Shown here one piece after another: positions 45,005 through 54,392 of a stretch of DNA of 64,000 bases. Position numbers and translations under genes: made by a program. Positions within the stretch are counted from its first letter, which is position 1. The number at the start of each line of letters is the position of its first letter. Source of the stretch: Olivibacter jilunii (GTDB taxonomy: Bacteria > Bacteroidota > Bacteroidia > Sphingobacteriales > Sphingobacteriaceae); contig NZ_LR027854.1 of NCBI RefSeq assembly GCF_900607235.1, positions 248,001 through 312,000 of the forward strand, given 5' to 3'. The notes under the pieces were generated by a model. The model saw only the letters and a list, made by a program, of their open reading frames with translations. It was not told the DNA's origin and did no database searches.

Positions 45005-45032
45005 GTTATTTTTTAATTTAATCTACTCTCAT

Positions 45033-45776
45033 CTATCGCTTGCTTTCAACGATATCGTTTATTACCTCAAATGAATTAAAACCGAATAGCGAAGAAGTAT
45101 AGTCCAGCGCATGTACTACACCATTTGTTGGCTGTATATCAGACGAAGCTACTTTAGCAACTATCCAAACATCCGGATAAGACAAATTCGGAATATAGCA
45201 GATATGTAATTGCCGGTAGCCCATATATTTTAACACCGACTTTCCATCGCTGCTCACCGCGTCGTTAAACACAACTCCTATATTACATACGGAATTATCA
45301 TAGGCATAATAATTTTGTCCCGGATAAATATTGAGGACATTAAAATCAATTTGCGGATAGTCTGCCAGCAGATTTTTTCCTTTGAACATATAACGGAGCA
45401 TGTATTTGCGCCAAATCAAAGAATCGACATCGCTTAAGGTTTTTATCGTGTCACGATTTAACGTATAGAGCTCTGTATTCGCTCCGCCGTTGCGGTAATC
45501 GCCAATCAGCTCCTTGACATCGCGGTCTCTAGGGCAAAAGAATGTGAACTCTTCTGTATTAAAAGTTTCTTCCAATCCCGCTAAACGGACAATCTGCGCG
45601 ATGGTATCAAATTCCATGGGTTTAGAATCAAGGTACTGCATAATCGTGCCATTAAAATGGGGATTAGCCAAACCTCCATCTGTATAATAATCATCTTTAT
45701 TACAGGCTGTGACAATTAAGAGTGTCAACAAGAAGTAAGCAATATGCTTGATTGATCTTATGCAAGAATTTTTCAT
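45033..45776 (-). CDS. Fasciclin-domain lipoprotein
   Basis: I start at 45776 (MKNSCIRSIKHIAYF), which gives a lipobox (IVTAC) and avoids overlap with susD; the frame is open to 45833. The 247 residues form one divergent fasciclin/FAS1-like unit (IMQYLDSKPMEFDTIAQIVRLAGLEETFNTEEFTFFCPRD ... GVVHALDYTSSLFGF). FAS1 domains mediate adhesion or binding. Second fasciclin protein in the operon, again right after a SusD. Confidence 0.8.
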   Translation of the reverse strand: MKNSCIRSIKHIAYFLLTLLIVTACNKDDYYTDGGLANPHFNGTIMQYLDSKPMEFDTIAQIVRLAGLEETFNTEEFTFFCPRDRDVKELIGDYRNGGANTELYTLNRDTIKTLSDVDSLIWRKYMLRYMFKGKNLLADYPQIDFNVLNIYPGQNYYAYDNSVCNIGVVFNDAVSSDGKSVLKYMGYRQLHICYIPNLSYPDVWIVAKVASSDIQPTNGVVHALDYTSSLFGFNSFEVINDIVESKR

Positions 45777-45805
45777 TTTAAAGACAGCTTTATTACAACA
45801 TATGA

Positions 45806-47356
45806 TTAATTTCCACCACCACCTGGCAGCCAATATTCATTCAAGACCATATAAGGATTGTTTACCAGTGCGTTTGTGCTAACAGGCCAGGTCCAAGCTC
45901 TCCGCGTAAATTGATCTTGGTTAAGCGGCCATGCAAGCCATGCAGAGCTCATAATACGTCGTGTACGCACCAAATCAAAGTAGCGGTGCCCTTCGCCAAA
46001 GAGCTCCCTACTACGTTCCATAAAAATGGCGTCTTTCAATGCAGTGCCACTCATGCCGGCATAGGAAGAGGCTCCAGCCCGCGTACGGATCATATTCACC
46101 GCCTCAATCGCTTGGCCTTCATTACCTAAGTTGGCTAAAGCTTCCGCCCATAACAATATGGCGTCGGCATAGCGGAAAATCAAAAAAGTATTATCCGGGT
46201 TTTCATCTTCATTACCGGAAGCATAAACATTCAAACCGAACTTTCTTGCTACAAATTGTCCATTATCCGCCAACATGTCTTCAAACCAAATATCTTTACG
46301 TTTATCTGCATCGCTTGTAGGAAACAGCTTTTGCATGTAGGTTGATAGATAGTAACAATGACTTAACTGATTATTAAATCGGGGGAATTTATAAGGCCAG
46401 CGCAAAAAATGATCGCCAAAAGGTGCTAAATTAGAGACGTTATCGCCGTAATTTATACTTCGGTAAAATTCAAATAAGCTCTCTTCCGAACGCCCCTTCG
46501 TTACAGCGGCCCAACCATCATCATCCATGTCAAGCAAGCGATAAGCACCGCTATTTACCAACTCTTGACCTAAAGCAGTCACTTTTTGATAGTAAGCTGT
46601 GGCACGCCCTGGATCAAACCCTGCGTTCCACATATTCATATGCATAAGGAGTGCAACGATACTTCCTTTGCTGGCTCGTGCTCCGCGTTGTGCCGCATCA
46701 GGAAACACCCAGGGCATATTATCTTTATGCGGCTCTAGATCGGCAATACATTTATTTAGGACAGACACCATATCCTCTCTCGGAAGGGGATCCGCCTGAT
46801 AAGGAGCGGTATAATAAACAACGTCACCGTATAGCCGTACCATCCAGAAATAAGTAAAACAGCGGATAAAAGTTGCTTCGGCCAAATACCGTTGCGTATC
46901 CGAAGTACTTAGCGCGGCGATGCCCTCATTTAATTTGTCTATTAATATATTAGCGCTTTGAATAACACGATAATAACCCGACCAATCCGTAATGCGATAA
47001 TAGTTATAAAAACCTGCATAGGGAGCATTATTGATTGCCGTAAGCAATTGATTTCTACCCAACACTTCTACTACTCTTCTTTCATTGTAACTGTTGCCTC
47101 CCGGACTGGCTACAATTTCGCCTGTTCGCGCCTCACCAATCGCTCCGATAACCCAGCTTTCGTTGATTTTATCAAAAAATGTGCTGTACATATTCGCAAT
47201 ATTTGCCTCAACGTCCTCTTTTGTTTGGTAAAAATTATTACCTGTAAGCCGATCTAAGGGCTGCACATTTAAATAGTCTTTGCATGCTGAAGCCGTTATA
47301 ATCAGCATTATCAACAAACCTATTTTACTCATCTTTACTATATTAAGCATTCTCAT
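45806..47356 (-). CDS. SusD/RagB-family lipoprotein
   Basis: Surface binding lid of the SusC 10 bp upstream. The 516 residues have a lipobox (ITASAC), DYLNVQPLDRLTGNNFYQTKEDVEANIANMYSTF, FIRCFTYFWMVRLYGDVVYY, and the C-terminal MERSRELFGEGHRYFDLVRTRR signature. An inner ATG at 47332 (MSKIGLL) also fits a signal. Confidence 0.94.
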   Translation of the reverse strand: MRMLNIVKMSKIGLLIMLIITASACKDYLNVQPLDRLTGNNFYQTKEDVEANIANMYSTFFDKINESWVIGAIGEARTGEIVASPGGNSYNERRVVEVLGRNQLLTAINNAPYAGFYNYYRITDWSGYYRVIQSANILIDKLNEGIAALSTSDTQRYLAEATFIRCFTYFWMVRLYGDVVYYTAPYQADPLPREDMVSVLNKCIADLEPHKDNMPWVFPDAAQRGARASKGSIVALLMHMNMWNAGFDPGRATAYYQKVTALGQELVNSGAYRLLDMDDDGWAAVTKGRSEESLFEFYRSINYGDNVSNLAPFGDHFLRWPYKFPRFNNQLSHCYYLSTYMQKLFPTSDADKRKDIWFEDMLADNGQFVARKFGLNVYASGNEDENPDNTFLIFRYADAILLWAEALANLGNEGQAIEAVNMIRTRAGASSYAGMSGTALKDAIFMERSRELFGEGHRYFDLVRTRRIMSSAWLAWPLNQDQFTRRAWTWPVSTNALVNNPYMVLNEYWLPGGGGN

Positions 47357-47366
47357 AACGATCGGT

Positions 47367-50300
47367 TTAGAATTCTAAATTACATCCAATATTATAGGTA
47401 CGTGGTACAGGATAACCTTCGGAGATATCGCGCCCCATGGTCGTTACATTTTCGGGGTTCGGACCTGAATAACCACTAAAAGTGTAAACATTATCCATTG
47501 ATACGTATACTCTTAAATTGTTAATGCCCCAACTCCGAACCAGTTTCTTATCAAACATATAGGACAACACAACATTATTGATCTTTAAATAGGAGCCATC
47601 TTCTGCCCAAAGGGTTTGGTCATAGCGATAAGGGTTAACAATTTCAATACGGCTATAGTCATAGGCATAAGGATACTTAGCTATATCACCAGGTTGACGC
47701 CACATATCGAATTCATCTAACGGAATAACGGCCTTAAGTCCAAATGGATTCTTCATCAAGTTAAAACGATCGGCTAAGGCATTATTTAAAATCGTACGTT
47801 TTGCTGTAAAAGAAGCATTGATATTCAAACCAAAACCTTTGTAGGTAATATTGGTTGCCAAACCGCCGGTAAACAAGGGAGAGGCGTTGCCTGTACGTGC
47901 ATAATCATTCGCATCCAACACATAATCCCCATTTAGATCTTTAATGATCGGGTCACCGGCGCGGAATGGTCTTCCGTTAACGCTATAGCGTAGTCCGGTA
48001 GCCGGATTAATAGGCACATCATCATCTGTAGCGTATACCCCCTCGTTAATCAACAAATAATTGGAAAGGGATGGCGTGCCTACACGAAATACATTGTGTT
48101 GTAAATAAGTTTCCCGATTGCCACTATTGGTTTCGAACCGTATAAACTGTCCGCCATAATGTGCAGGCAATTTGAGCAGCACATCCCGATTATAGGCTCC
48201 GTTGACCGTAACCATTAAGTTAAAGGGACTACTGGGCGATAAGGGGCGGATAGTAAACGATAGTTCGTGTCCGTAGTTCACAATACCGGCGTCATTACTA
48301 ATTAATTTACCAAAAGCAACAGTATTCGAAAGATTTTCTTCAAACAATAAGTTATCTACCTTCTTATAATAGGTGTCATAAATTACATCTACTTTATTAT
48401 TGAATAAAGAAAAATCAAGCCCGGCATTATACTGTGTAGTGGTGGTTGGTTTTAGATTCGGGTTGGGAATCTGATCAAAATTTAACCCAATCCCTTGCTG
48501 CCCGTTATAATTACCCGTAATATCATACTTTCCATAAATTCTTTCGAGTGTGCCATTCGGAATCACATTAATACCCCAGCTTAAGCGTAAAGCCCCCATA
48601 TTTAGCCAATCCCAATTGTCTAAAAATTCCTCCTTATCAAAATTCCACCGTAGACCAATAGCTGGGTTTTTGGAGTATAGGTTGTCAAAACCATTCCCTG
48701 ACGATCCATCCAATCGGTAAGATAGGTCCACGACATATTTCTTTTGATAATCATAAGAAGTAGCTAAAGCAAAAGACACCGCACGTTCGTCTAAGAAATT
48801 AGTCAAAATTCCTCCTCCTCGTGAGTAATAGCCATCAAAACCCAATGGCCCCTGAAATTGATCGTTGGGAGTACGTTCTTGTTGCGTGATGGAGTTTTGA
48901 CGATCGCCTTTGCGAATCTCATTGAAAGCATTGATGAAAATATTATGGTTATCCCCGAAGGTTTTGGCATAAGTTAAATTGGTACGACTATAAAGGTTTG
49001 ATTCACGGCCATTAAAAGCATAGACTTTAGCAAACTGATTATTAGCGGCCGCTGGTGTAAAGGTATCTTCATTAGACGACTTAAACTCGTAGCTAAAAAA
49101 GGTGGTTGCACGAAAGCCGGGAAAAATGCTATAACTCACTTCGGCGACGGGTCGAATGACACGAACGTCATTATTATTTTTTGTTCGTAAAGACCCAACA
49201 TAATCGGCGTTTGCTTGATAGAAGGAAGGCCCGGGCATTAAAGTGGACGTTGCTCCCCCATCGGCGACACCTGTTTGTAATAGTCCGGCCCCATCTCCTT
49301 TATTTTGCTTACCTATTTGCGCATTGATCTGTCCAGTGAATTTAAATTTCTCATTCGGTGCATACTCCATACGGAGGTTGGCGCTATAGCGGTCGAATCC
49401 GGTATTTCTGATAACGCCCTTTTCTGTAAAATAACCAAGGTTCGCTTTATAGTTGAAGGTTGGATTTCCACCATCTATCGCTATATTGTGGCTTTGATTA
49501 TAAGTAGTACGGTAATAAAGCGACTGCCAATCTGTTGAATTATTATAATAGGCATTTAAGCTGTCTGACAAAAACGGCGTTTTTATTAAGTCGTCAAGAT
49601 TAATTTCGCCTCTTGCATTAGCCAAGATTTGCTGAATCTTCAACTGCCTTTCCAAATTTCCTCCCAATGTAGCTCTTAAGGCAGGTGGCGCTTTCATAAA
49701 GGTATTATTCGTATACCGTACTCGAGGGATTTCTGAATTACCACGCTTCGTTGTGATGATAATTACTCCATAAGCGGCCATAGAACCGTAAAGGGAAGTA
49801 GCCTGCGCATCTTTCAGGATCTCTATACTGGCAATATCTTCTTGTGGAATCATGGATAAAGGACTTACCCCAGGCCCTTGTTGTTGAAAACCAAATTCAG
49901 AAGCACCATCTGCATCTAAGGGTACACCATCAATTACATATAAGGGTGAGGTAGGCTGAAGGAAAGATTCATTGCCACTCCCCGATACCGTTAACGTAGA
50001 AAGACCCCGAATTTGCGTAGATCCGCGAAAACCAGGGGCTCCCGTGTTTACCTGAATATTAAGTCCCGGCACCTTTCCTTGTAGTAGTTGCTCCACATTG
50101 GCTACCGGAACATCTTTTACTTCGTCTCCGCTAATGGTGACAGATGACCCTGTACTTAGCTGCTTCGAGCGGGAGACAAATCCCCTGACCACCACTTCCT
50201 CCAAGTTACTTTGATCTTCTTCCATCACCACACTTACCGTTGTTTGTCCCGGTTTAAGCGTTACCCTCTTTTCTATGTATCCCATGAATTTGAATACCAG

Positions 50301-50567
50301 GGTTGAACCATCCGGAACGCTTATTCTAAATTCTCCTCTTCCATTTGTGGACGCCAAGGGCTTAGGTGGATTTCCAGCTATAACAGTTACTCCCGGAATG
50401 GTAATTTTTTTCTGGTCGTAAACTACTCCGGACACGACTGTTTGGGCATAGAGTTGATAAAATAACCCGCTTACCAAGAATAGGGTTACCGTCAAAAAAG
50501 TTTGCTTAGCTACCGATAACATTTTACCGGTAATATAGCGTATAAGATAATGCGTAAAACTTTTCAT
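47367..50567 (-). CDS. SusC/RagA-family TonB-linked transporter (no STN domain)
   Basis: The 1066 residues have a signal region (about 1-42), a carboxypeptidase-like domain (about 43-115, SGVVYDQKKITIPGVTVIAG), EEVVVRGFVSRSKQ, plug (about 130-270) and a barrel ending YNIGCNLEF. Without an STN domain it should not signal to a FecR, which fits the lack of any sigma/anti-sigma pair in this operon. Fifth gene of the operon. Confidence 0.94.
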   Translation of the reverse strand: MKSFTHYLIRYITGKMLSVAKQTFLTVTLFLVSGLFYQLYAQTVVSGVVYDQKKITIPGVTVIAGNPPKPLASTNGRGEFRISVPDGSTLVFKFMGYIEKRVTLKPGQTTVSVVMEEDQSNLEEVVVRGFVSRSKQLSTGSSVTISGDEVKDVPVANVEQLLQGKVPGLNIQVNTGAPGFRGSTQIRGLSTLTVSGSGNESFLQPTSPLYVIDGVPLDADGASEFGFQQQGPGVSPLSMIPQEDIASIEILKDAQATSLYGSMAAYGVIIITTKRGNSEIPRVRYTNNTFMKAPPALRATLGGNLERQLKIQQILANARGEINLDDLIKTPFLSDSLNAYYNNSTDWQSLYYRTTYNQSHNIAIDGGNPTFNYKANLGYFTEKGVIRNTGFDRYSANLRMEYAPNEKFKFTGQINAQIGKQNKGDGAGLLQTGVADGGATSTLMPGPSFYQANADYVGSLRTKNNNDVRVIRPVAEVSYSIFPGFRATTFFSYEFKSSNEDTFTPAAANNQFAKVYAFNGRESNLYSRTNLTYAKTFGDNHNIFINAFNEIRKGDRQNSITQQERTPNDQFQGPLGFDGYYSRGGGILTNFLDERAVSFALATSYDYQKKYVVDLSYRLDGSSGNGFDNLYSKNPAIGLRWNFDKEEFLDNWDWLNMGALRLSWGINVIPNGTLERIYGKYDITGNYNGQQGIGLNFDQIPNPNLKPTTTTQYNAGLDFSLFNNKVDVIYDTYYKKVDNLLFEENLSNTVAFGKLISNDAGIVNYGHELSFTIRPLSPSSPFNLMVTVNGAYNRDVLLKLPAHYGGQFIRFETNSGNRETYLQHNVFRVGTPSLSNYLLINEGVYATDDDVPINPATGLRYSVNGRPFRAGDPIIKDLNGDYVLDANDYARTGNASPLFTGGLATNITYKGFGLNINASFTAKRTILNNALADRFNLMKNPFGLKAVIPLDEFDMWRQPGDIAKYPYAYDYSRIEIVNPYRYDQTLWAEDGSYLKINNVVLSYMFDKKLVRSWGINNLRVYVSMDNVYTFSGYSGPNPENVTTMGRDISEGYPVPRTYNIGCNLEF

Positions 50568-50584
50568 ATGATTCCTATTCTGAT

Positions 50585-51700
50585 TTATTCGTCTTCGAAT
50601 TTTGGAAGCTCGCGTCTGAAGTGGAAGATGATCTCCCAGTCACCTTCTCTAAAAATTTTAAAATTAAGTCCGATGTAAGCAGTTGTACGGATGTTATTAA
50701 AACCTAATCTTGAATAAGCAAATTCCAATTTTGCACTACCACCTGTAGTGTATTTTGTAGCCACTGTTGTCAAGGGAATAGGGTATGCCACGTCGTACTG
50801 CACATATTCAGTTGTGTTAACCCGATTAAAGCCATGTACCAAATCGTTCCAACGCGTTTCATTAAACTTAGCAGGATTGATTGCCGTAGAGTCCGGAGCC
50901 CAAAATGAGAAACGCAGGTTATGCCCATTGCCACCTTCAAAAGGACGGATATAAACAACCACATCTTTTTGATCATCATTAGTTACCAGATTACGGTTGC
51001 TCTCTGCGCCGATGACATTTGTAAGTGAAGGACGGATGTAGTCCCTTTTATTAGGGTTCCTGGGATCTTTTGGATCAGGTGCTACACCTCCGGTATACCG
51101 ATTGATGTCATTATTTGGTTCATATGGTAGCTCCCGCCAAGGAATCAATTGAAAATCGCGGATAATTCGCTCTCCACCTACATTCGTTATTTTTAAATCA
51201 AAGTAACGTCTGTCTTGCACGAGATTACTGCTATCTGCTGGCCTAGGAGTGATCAACTCGTTAGTCGATGCCCCCCAAAGCACGAATTTCCCGGATTCCT
51301 GAACCTCAAATAAGGGTCTTTCTTCTATTTTTCGCTTTGCTTCAATTTCTTCCAGAGAAGTTTCAATACCTGTGTACTCCCCCGTCCACACATAGGTAGG
51401 CCGTAGTTGAAAAATATCCGTTACCGGACGCCCATCACCATATCGGGCGTTAACGATTTCAAACTTTAATGGTTTGGTAGAGTTATCTGTATTTGGAGCT
51501 CCCAGTTCGCTGGTACGTCCAATTATCGGCTCAAAAATCTGACTGGGATAGTTGATGTTCGGACTCAGAAACTCTTGCTCTTCCGGTAAATCATATAACT
51601 TCTCGCAACCCTGCAAACCAAAGGCTACTATCATGATTCCCAACACAGAATACAGGGGATTGCCCCATTGTAATTTTACTTTTTTAACCAAATTATCCAT
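50585..51700 (-). CDS. DUF5007 lipoprotein
   Basis: I start at 51700 (MDNLVKKVKLQWGN); the frame is open to 51865 but that stretch overlaps the previous gene and has no signal. The 371 residues have a lipobox (FGLQGC, Cys at about 32) and beta-rich sequence (YPSQIFEPIIGRTSELGAPNTDNSTKPLKFEI; WEIIFHFRRELPKFEDE). DUF5007 proteins occur with SusCD and fasciclin genes; no activity is known. Confidence 0.78.
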   Translation of the reverse strand: MDNLVKKVKLQWGNPLYSVLGIMIVAFGLQGCEKLYDLPEEQEFLSPNINYPSQIFEPIIGRTSELGAPNTDNSTKPLKFEIVNARYGDGRPVTDIFQLRPTYVWTGEYTGIETSLEEIEAKRKIEERPLFEVQESGKFVLWGASTNELITPRPADSSNLVQDRRYFDLKITNVGGERIIRDFQLIPWRELPYEPNNDINRYTGGVAPDPKDPRNPNKRDYIRPSLTNVIGAESNRNLVTNDDQKDVVVYIRPFEGGNGHNLRFSFWAPDSTAINPAKFNETRWNDLVHGFNRVNTTEYVQYDVAYPIPLTTVATKYTTGGSAKLEFAYSRLGFNNIRTTAYIGLNFKIFREGDWEIIFHFRRELPKFEDE

Positions 51701-51722
51701 GTATGGTATCTTTATTTGTTGA

Positions 51723-52835
51723 TTACTTGACTTCTTCTCTATTGACACTCCAATCTGCCATCTGCATCGTACCGCCACTTCTAACACGGGTAATATCCAA
51801 TTGATAGAACTTATAAGCCACTTTATTGGAAATCCTAAATACACGTAGTTGGAATCGCTGATCAAATAATTCGCCCGCTCGTGAATCTAAGATGGTCCAA
51901 TTTGTACCATCGTTTGAACCTTTCAAGCTCCAGTCGATTGGATCTCGTTCCGAGAAGTCGTTTGCCGATGTAATGGTGTAGGCATTTGCTGCAGCAGCTT
52001 CGTTTAATTCAAAACGCAACCATACGCTTCCCATATCACCGATTAGGTATTTAGTCTCAGGATTGCCATCAAACGCATATTTTGATGCTTCCACAGCATT
52101 AGGTCCGCCACTATTTTCCCTTGAAACAGTGTCTTTACCTCCAATGGTTTTAAATAAGTTTGGAGGTGGGGGGACATAGGTTAAACGGCTAACGAAATCG
52201 TCAAATCCAAAAACGTGATCGGCACTCACTACATGAACAATTCCGTTTTTGGTCTTCAAATTAATTGAACCCGTTGTGGTAGATACCCAGTTACGCTCAA
52301 ATTGGCTTCTTTTTGTGTCACTTATTTGAATGACGGTAGGGCCACCATTCACATAACCGGATGATGTGGTCTTAATTAATCGCCCATGCATAGGGTAACC
52401 GTATTTTACGCCATATAGTCGTAATCCATCCTGCGTAGCGAGTGAATCAGAAATATATTTACCTCGAATGATATATTGGCTAAGCATGGTATCCAACTGA
52501 TTGCCATCGACGCTTGATAAATATTCACTCGGGCGGTCATTTAGTTTACGGAGGTTATTCAAATTGGTTAGGGCCAATTGAAAGCTTGCGTTGGATAAAG
52601 CGAAAAGTGTAATATCGCTATCGCGCAACGTACGCTCCAATTGTAAACGATCTACCGCTTTTAACAGCGAATCATAAACACCTGGTTTACTTTTTAAATA
52701 ATCGTAAACATCCCCATCGTACCCTTTATCGGCAATAATCGGATCGTAATAGCCGTCTTCTTGCTTACAAGCCCACATAAGGCTCATAATACCTAATGCC
52801 AATAAGAAAAAATAAGCTTTCTTAACGTTATTCAT
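51723..52835 (-). CDS. Fasciclin plus discoidin (F5/8 C) lipoprotein
   Basis: Start set at 52835 (MNNVKKAYFF), giving a lipobox (LMWAC); the longer frame to 52928 overlaps susD. The 370 residues have a FAS1-like unit (about 30-215, DVYDYLKSKPGVYDSLLKAVDRLQLERTLRDSDITLFALSN ... GIVHVVSADHVFGFDDF) and an F5/8 C domain (about 235-370, YTITSANDFSERDPIDWSLKGSNDGTNW). It joins in one protein the two domain types that occur apart downstream. Confidence 0.82.
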   Translation of the reverse strand: MNNVKKAYFFLLALGIMSLMWACKQEDGYYDPIIADKGYDGDVYDYLKSKPGVYDSLLKAVDRLQLERTLRDSDITLFALSNASFQLALTNLNNLRKLNDRPSEYLSSVDGNQLDTMLSQYIIRGKYISDSLATQDGLRLYGVKYGYPMHGRLIKTTSSGYVNGGPTVIQISDTKRSQFERNWVSTTTGSINLKTKNGIVHVVSADHVFGFDDFVSRLTYVPPPPNLFKTIGGKDTVSRENSGGPNAVEASKYAFDGNPETKYLIGDMGSVWLRFELNEAAAANAYTITSANDFSERDPIDWSLKGSNDGTNWTILDSRAGELFDQRFQLRVFRISNKVAYKFYQLDITRVRSGGTMQMADWSVNREEVK

Positions 52836-52845
52836 ATGATTATAC

Positions 52846-54375
52846 TTATTTCCAGTAAGCATTCTGTTCCAGTTGATCGTTCTGTGATAGTAATGACCTG
52901 TTAATAGGCCAATAAATTCCCCCTTCATTAATAAGCTTCGTGAATGCAGGATCGTTATTGCGAATGCGGTTATAGCGAATTAAATCATACCATCGATGCC
53001 CCTCGCCTATCAACTCCCGTTTTCGCTCCTTAAAAATGGCGTCGATCAGACTGCCATTGACTGTTTCATTATACAGATCAAGTCCACGTAATTCACGGAT
53101 TACATTTAACTGTTCAACGGCTTCATTTCTTTCGCCTAACACCGCCAGTGCTTCAGCTCTTAACAGCGTAATATCTTCCAATCGAGTTAAAACAATGGCA
53201 CTTGAAAAGATTCGGAAACTAGGATCAGCCGTTGAACCGCCCATGATGCATTTTACTTTACTGAAAATGGGGTATTTACCATTGAAGTTGGTAAAATAGT
53301 TTTCAGTAAGGGGATTGCCTAAGGTATCTAAACTAAATCGTTCGTCTCCAATTTCGTTAAAAACAGATAAGATGGAATCTTTTGTTAAGTAGATATCCGG
53401 TACACTTTTGTTTACAACCGGGGCAGCAAGCGTAAGTTCTTCTAAATGCCCGGTAAACGAGGCGTCTACATGCCCCCAGTCAAAATTAAAACCGAAAAGA
53501 TGATTATCTCTTTTTCCGAAGAAAAAACCGTTTGCATTGGTCAAATCGCCTGTGCTTGTATATCCCATACGCCCTTTGGAATAATTATCCATAATAAACT
53601 TGGTATAGGTGGCCACATCGGGATAATTTCCCTGCCAAGCCGCTAAATGCGCAAGCAAAGCATAAGCTGTAAGTTTACGCGCGAGTGCGCCGGACCAGCG
53701 ACCAGCACTTTCATTGTAATAGTCGCCTAATTGTTGTTCATCGCTTAAGCTATAGAGATAGGGTAGGTCTGCAGCTGCAGCTAACATTTCCTGTTCTGCC
53801 CAAGTGAGTACTTTGTCCTGATTATCACGGGCTTTGTTTTGGAAGTCACCGTCATGAGATGAAATAATTAAGGGCACATCCCCCCAAACACGAACCATAT
53901 AGAAATACGCGAAGGCCCTTAGAAATCTAATTTGTGCAATATCGACAGTCATATTATTATCGGAATAACGCTCGTCATTCTCTTTGACCTCATGAATACG
54001 TTCCAAAAAAACATTGGCAGCATTAACAACAGCATACCATCTTCTCCAATTTGACATGGCTTCAATTGCAGGATATGAAGCCGTCAGTTGGTTCGCGATA
54101 ATTGCTTTTAGATCCTGCCGCGTTGGTGCAACAAAATCACCGGCACGAACGTCACCGTAAATCCAATAAGCGTTATAATCAGCCAAGGCAGCCCGGACCA
54201 AACCGTAAACACCAATCAGAGCCGCTCTGGAATCTTCCATATTCCTCCACATATTCTCTTCATTTACCACACGCGTCGAATCCACATCTAACATCTTTTT
54301 GCAGCCAGATGCCAGTAAAATTGTTAGGAAGAGCGGCGTTAGCACGTTTCTATATATTCTATTTCTCCAAATCAT
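52846..54375 (-). CDS. SusD/RagB-family lipoprotein
   Basis: The 509 residues have a lipobox (LLASGC, Cys at about 25), NEENMWRNMEDSRAALIGVYGLVRAAL, FLRAFAYFYMVRVWGDVPLI and FKERKRELIGEGHRWYDLIRYNRI. Partner of the SusC 17 bp upstream; second gene of the operon. Confidence 0.94.
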   Translation of the reverse strand: MIWRNRIYRNVLTPLFLTILLASGCKKMLDVDSTRVVNEENMWRNMEDSRAALIGVYGLVRAALADYNAYWIYGDVRAGDFVAPTRQDLKAIIANQLTASYPAIEAMSNWRRWYAVVNAANVFLERIHEVKENDERYSDNNMTVDIAQIRFLRAFAYFYMVRVWGDVPLIISSHDGDFQNKARDNQDKVLTWAEQEMLAAAADLPYLYSLSDEQQLGDYYNESAGRWSGALARKLTAYALLAHLAAWQGNYPDVATYTKFIMDNYSKGRMGYTSTGDLTNANGFFFGKRDNHLFGFNFDWGHVDASFTGHLEELTLAAPVVNKSVPDIYLTKDSILSVFNEIGDERFSLDTLGNPLTENYFTNFNGKYPIFSKVKCIMGGSTADPSFRIFSSAIVLTRLEDITLLRAEALAVLGERNEAVEQLNVIRELRGLDLYNETVNGSLIDAIFKERKRELIGEGHRWYDLIRYNRIRNNDPAFTKLINEGGIYWPINRSLLSQNDQLEQNAYWK

Positions 54376-54392
54376 ATCACTATTTAGCTAGG

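Noticed and set aside
45777-45833. N-terminal extension of the fasciclin protein (MAARWWWKLIICC)
   Set aside because: It overlaps susD and lacks a signal; the inner start gives a proper lipobox.
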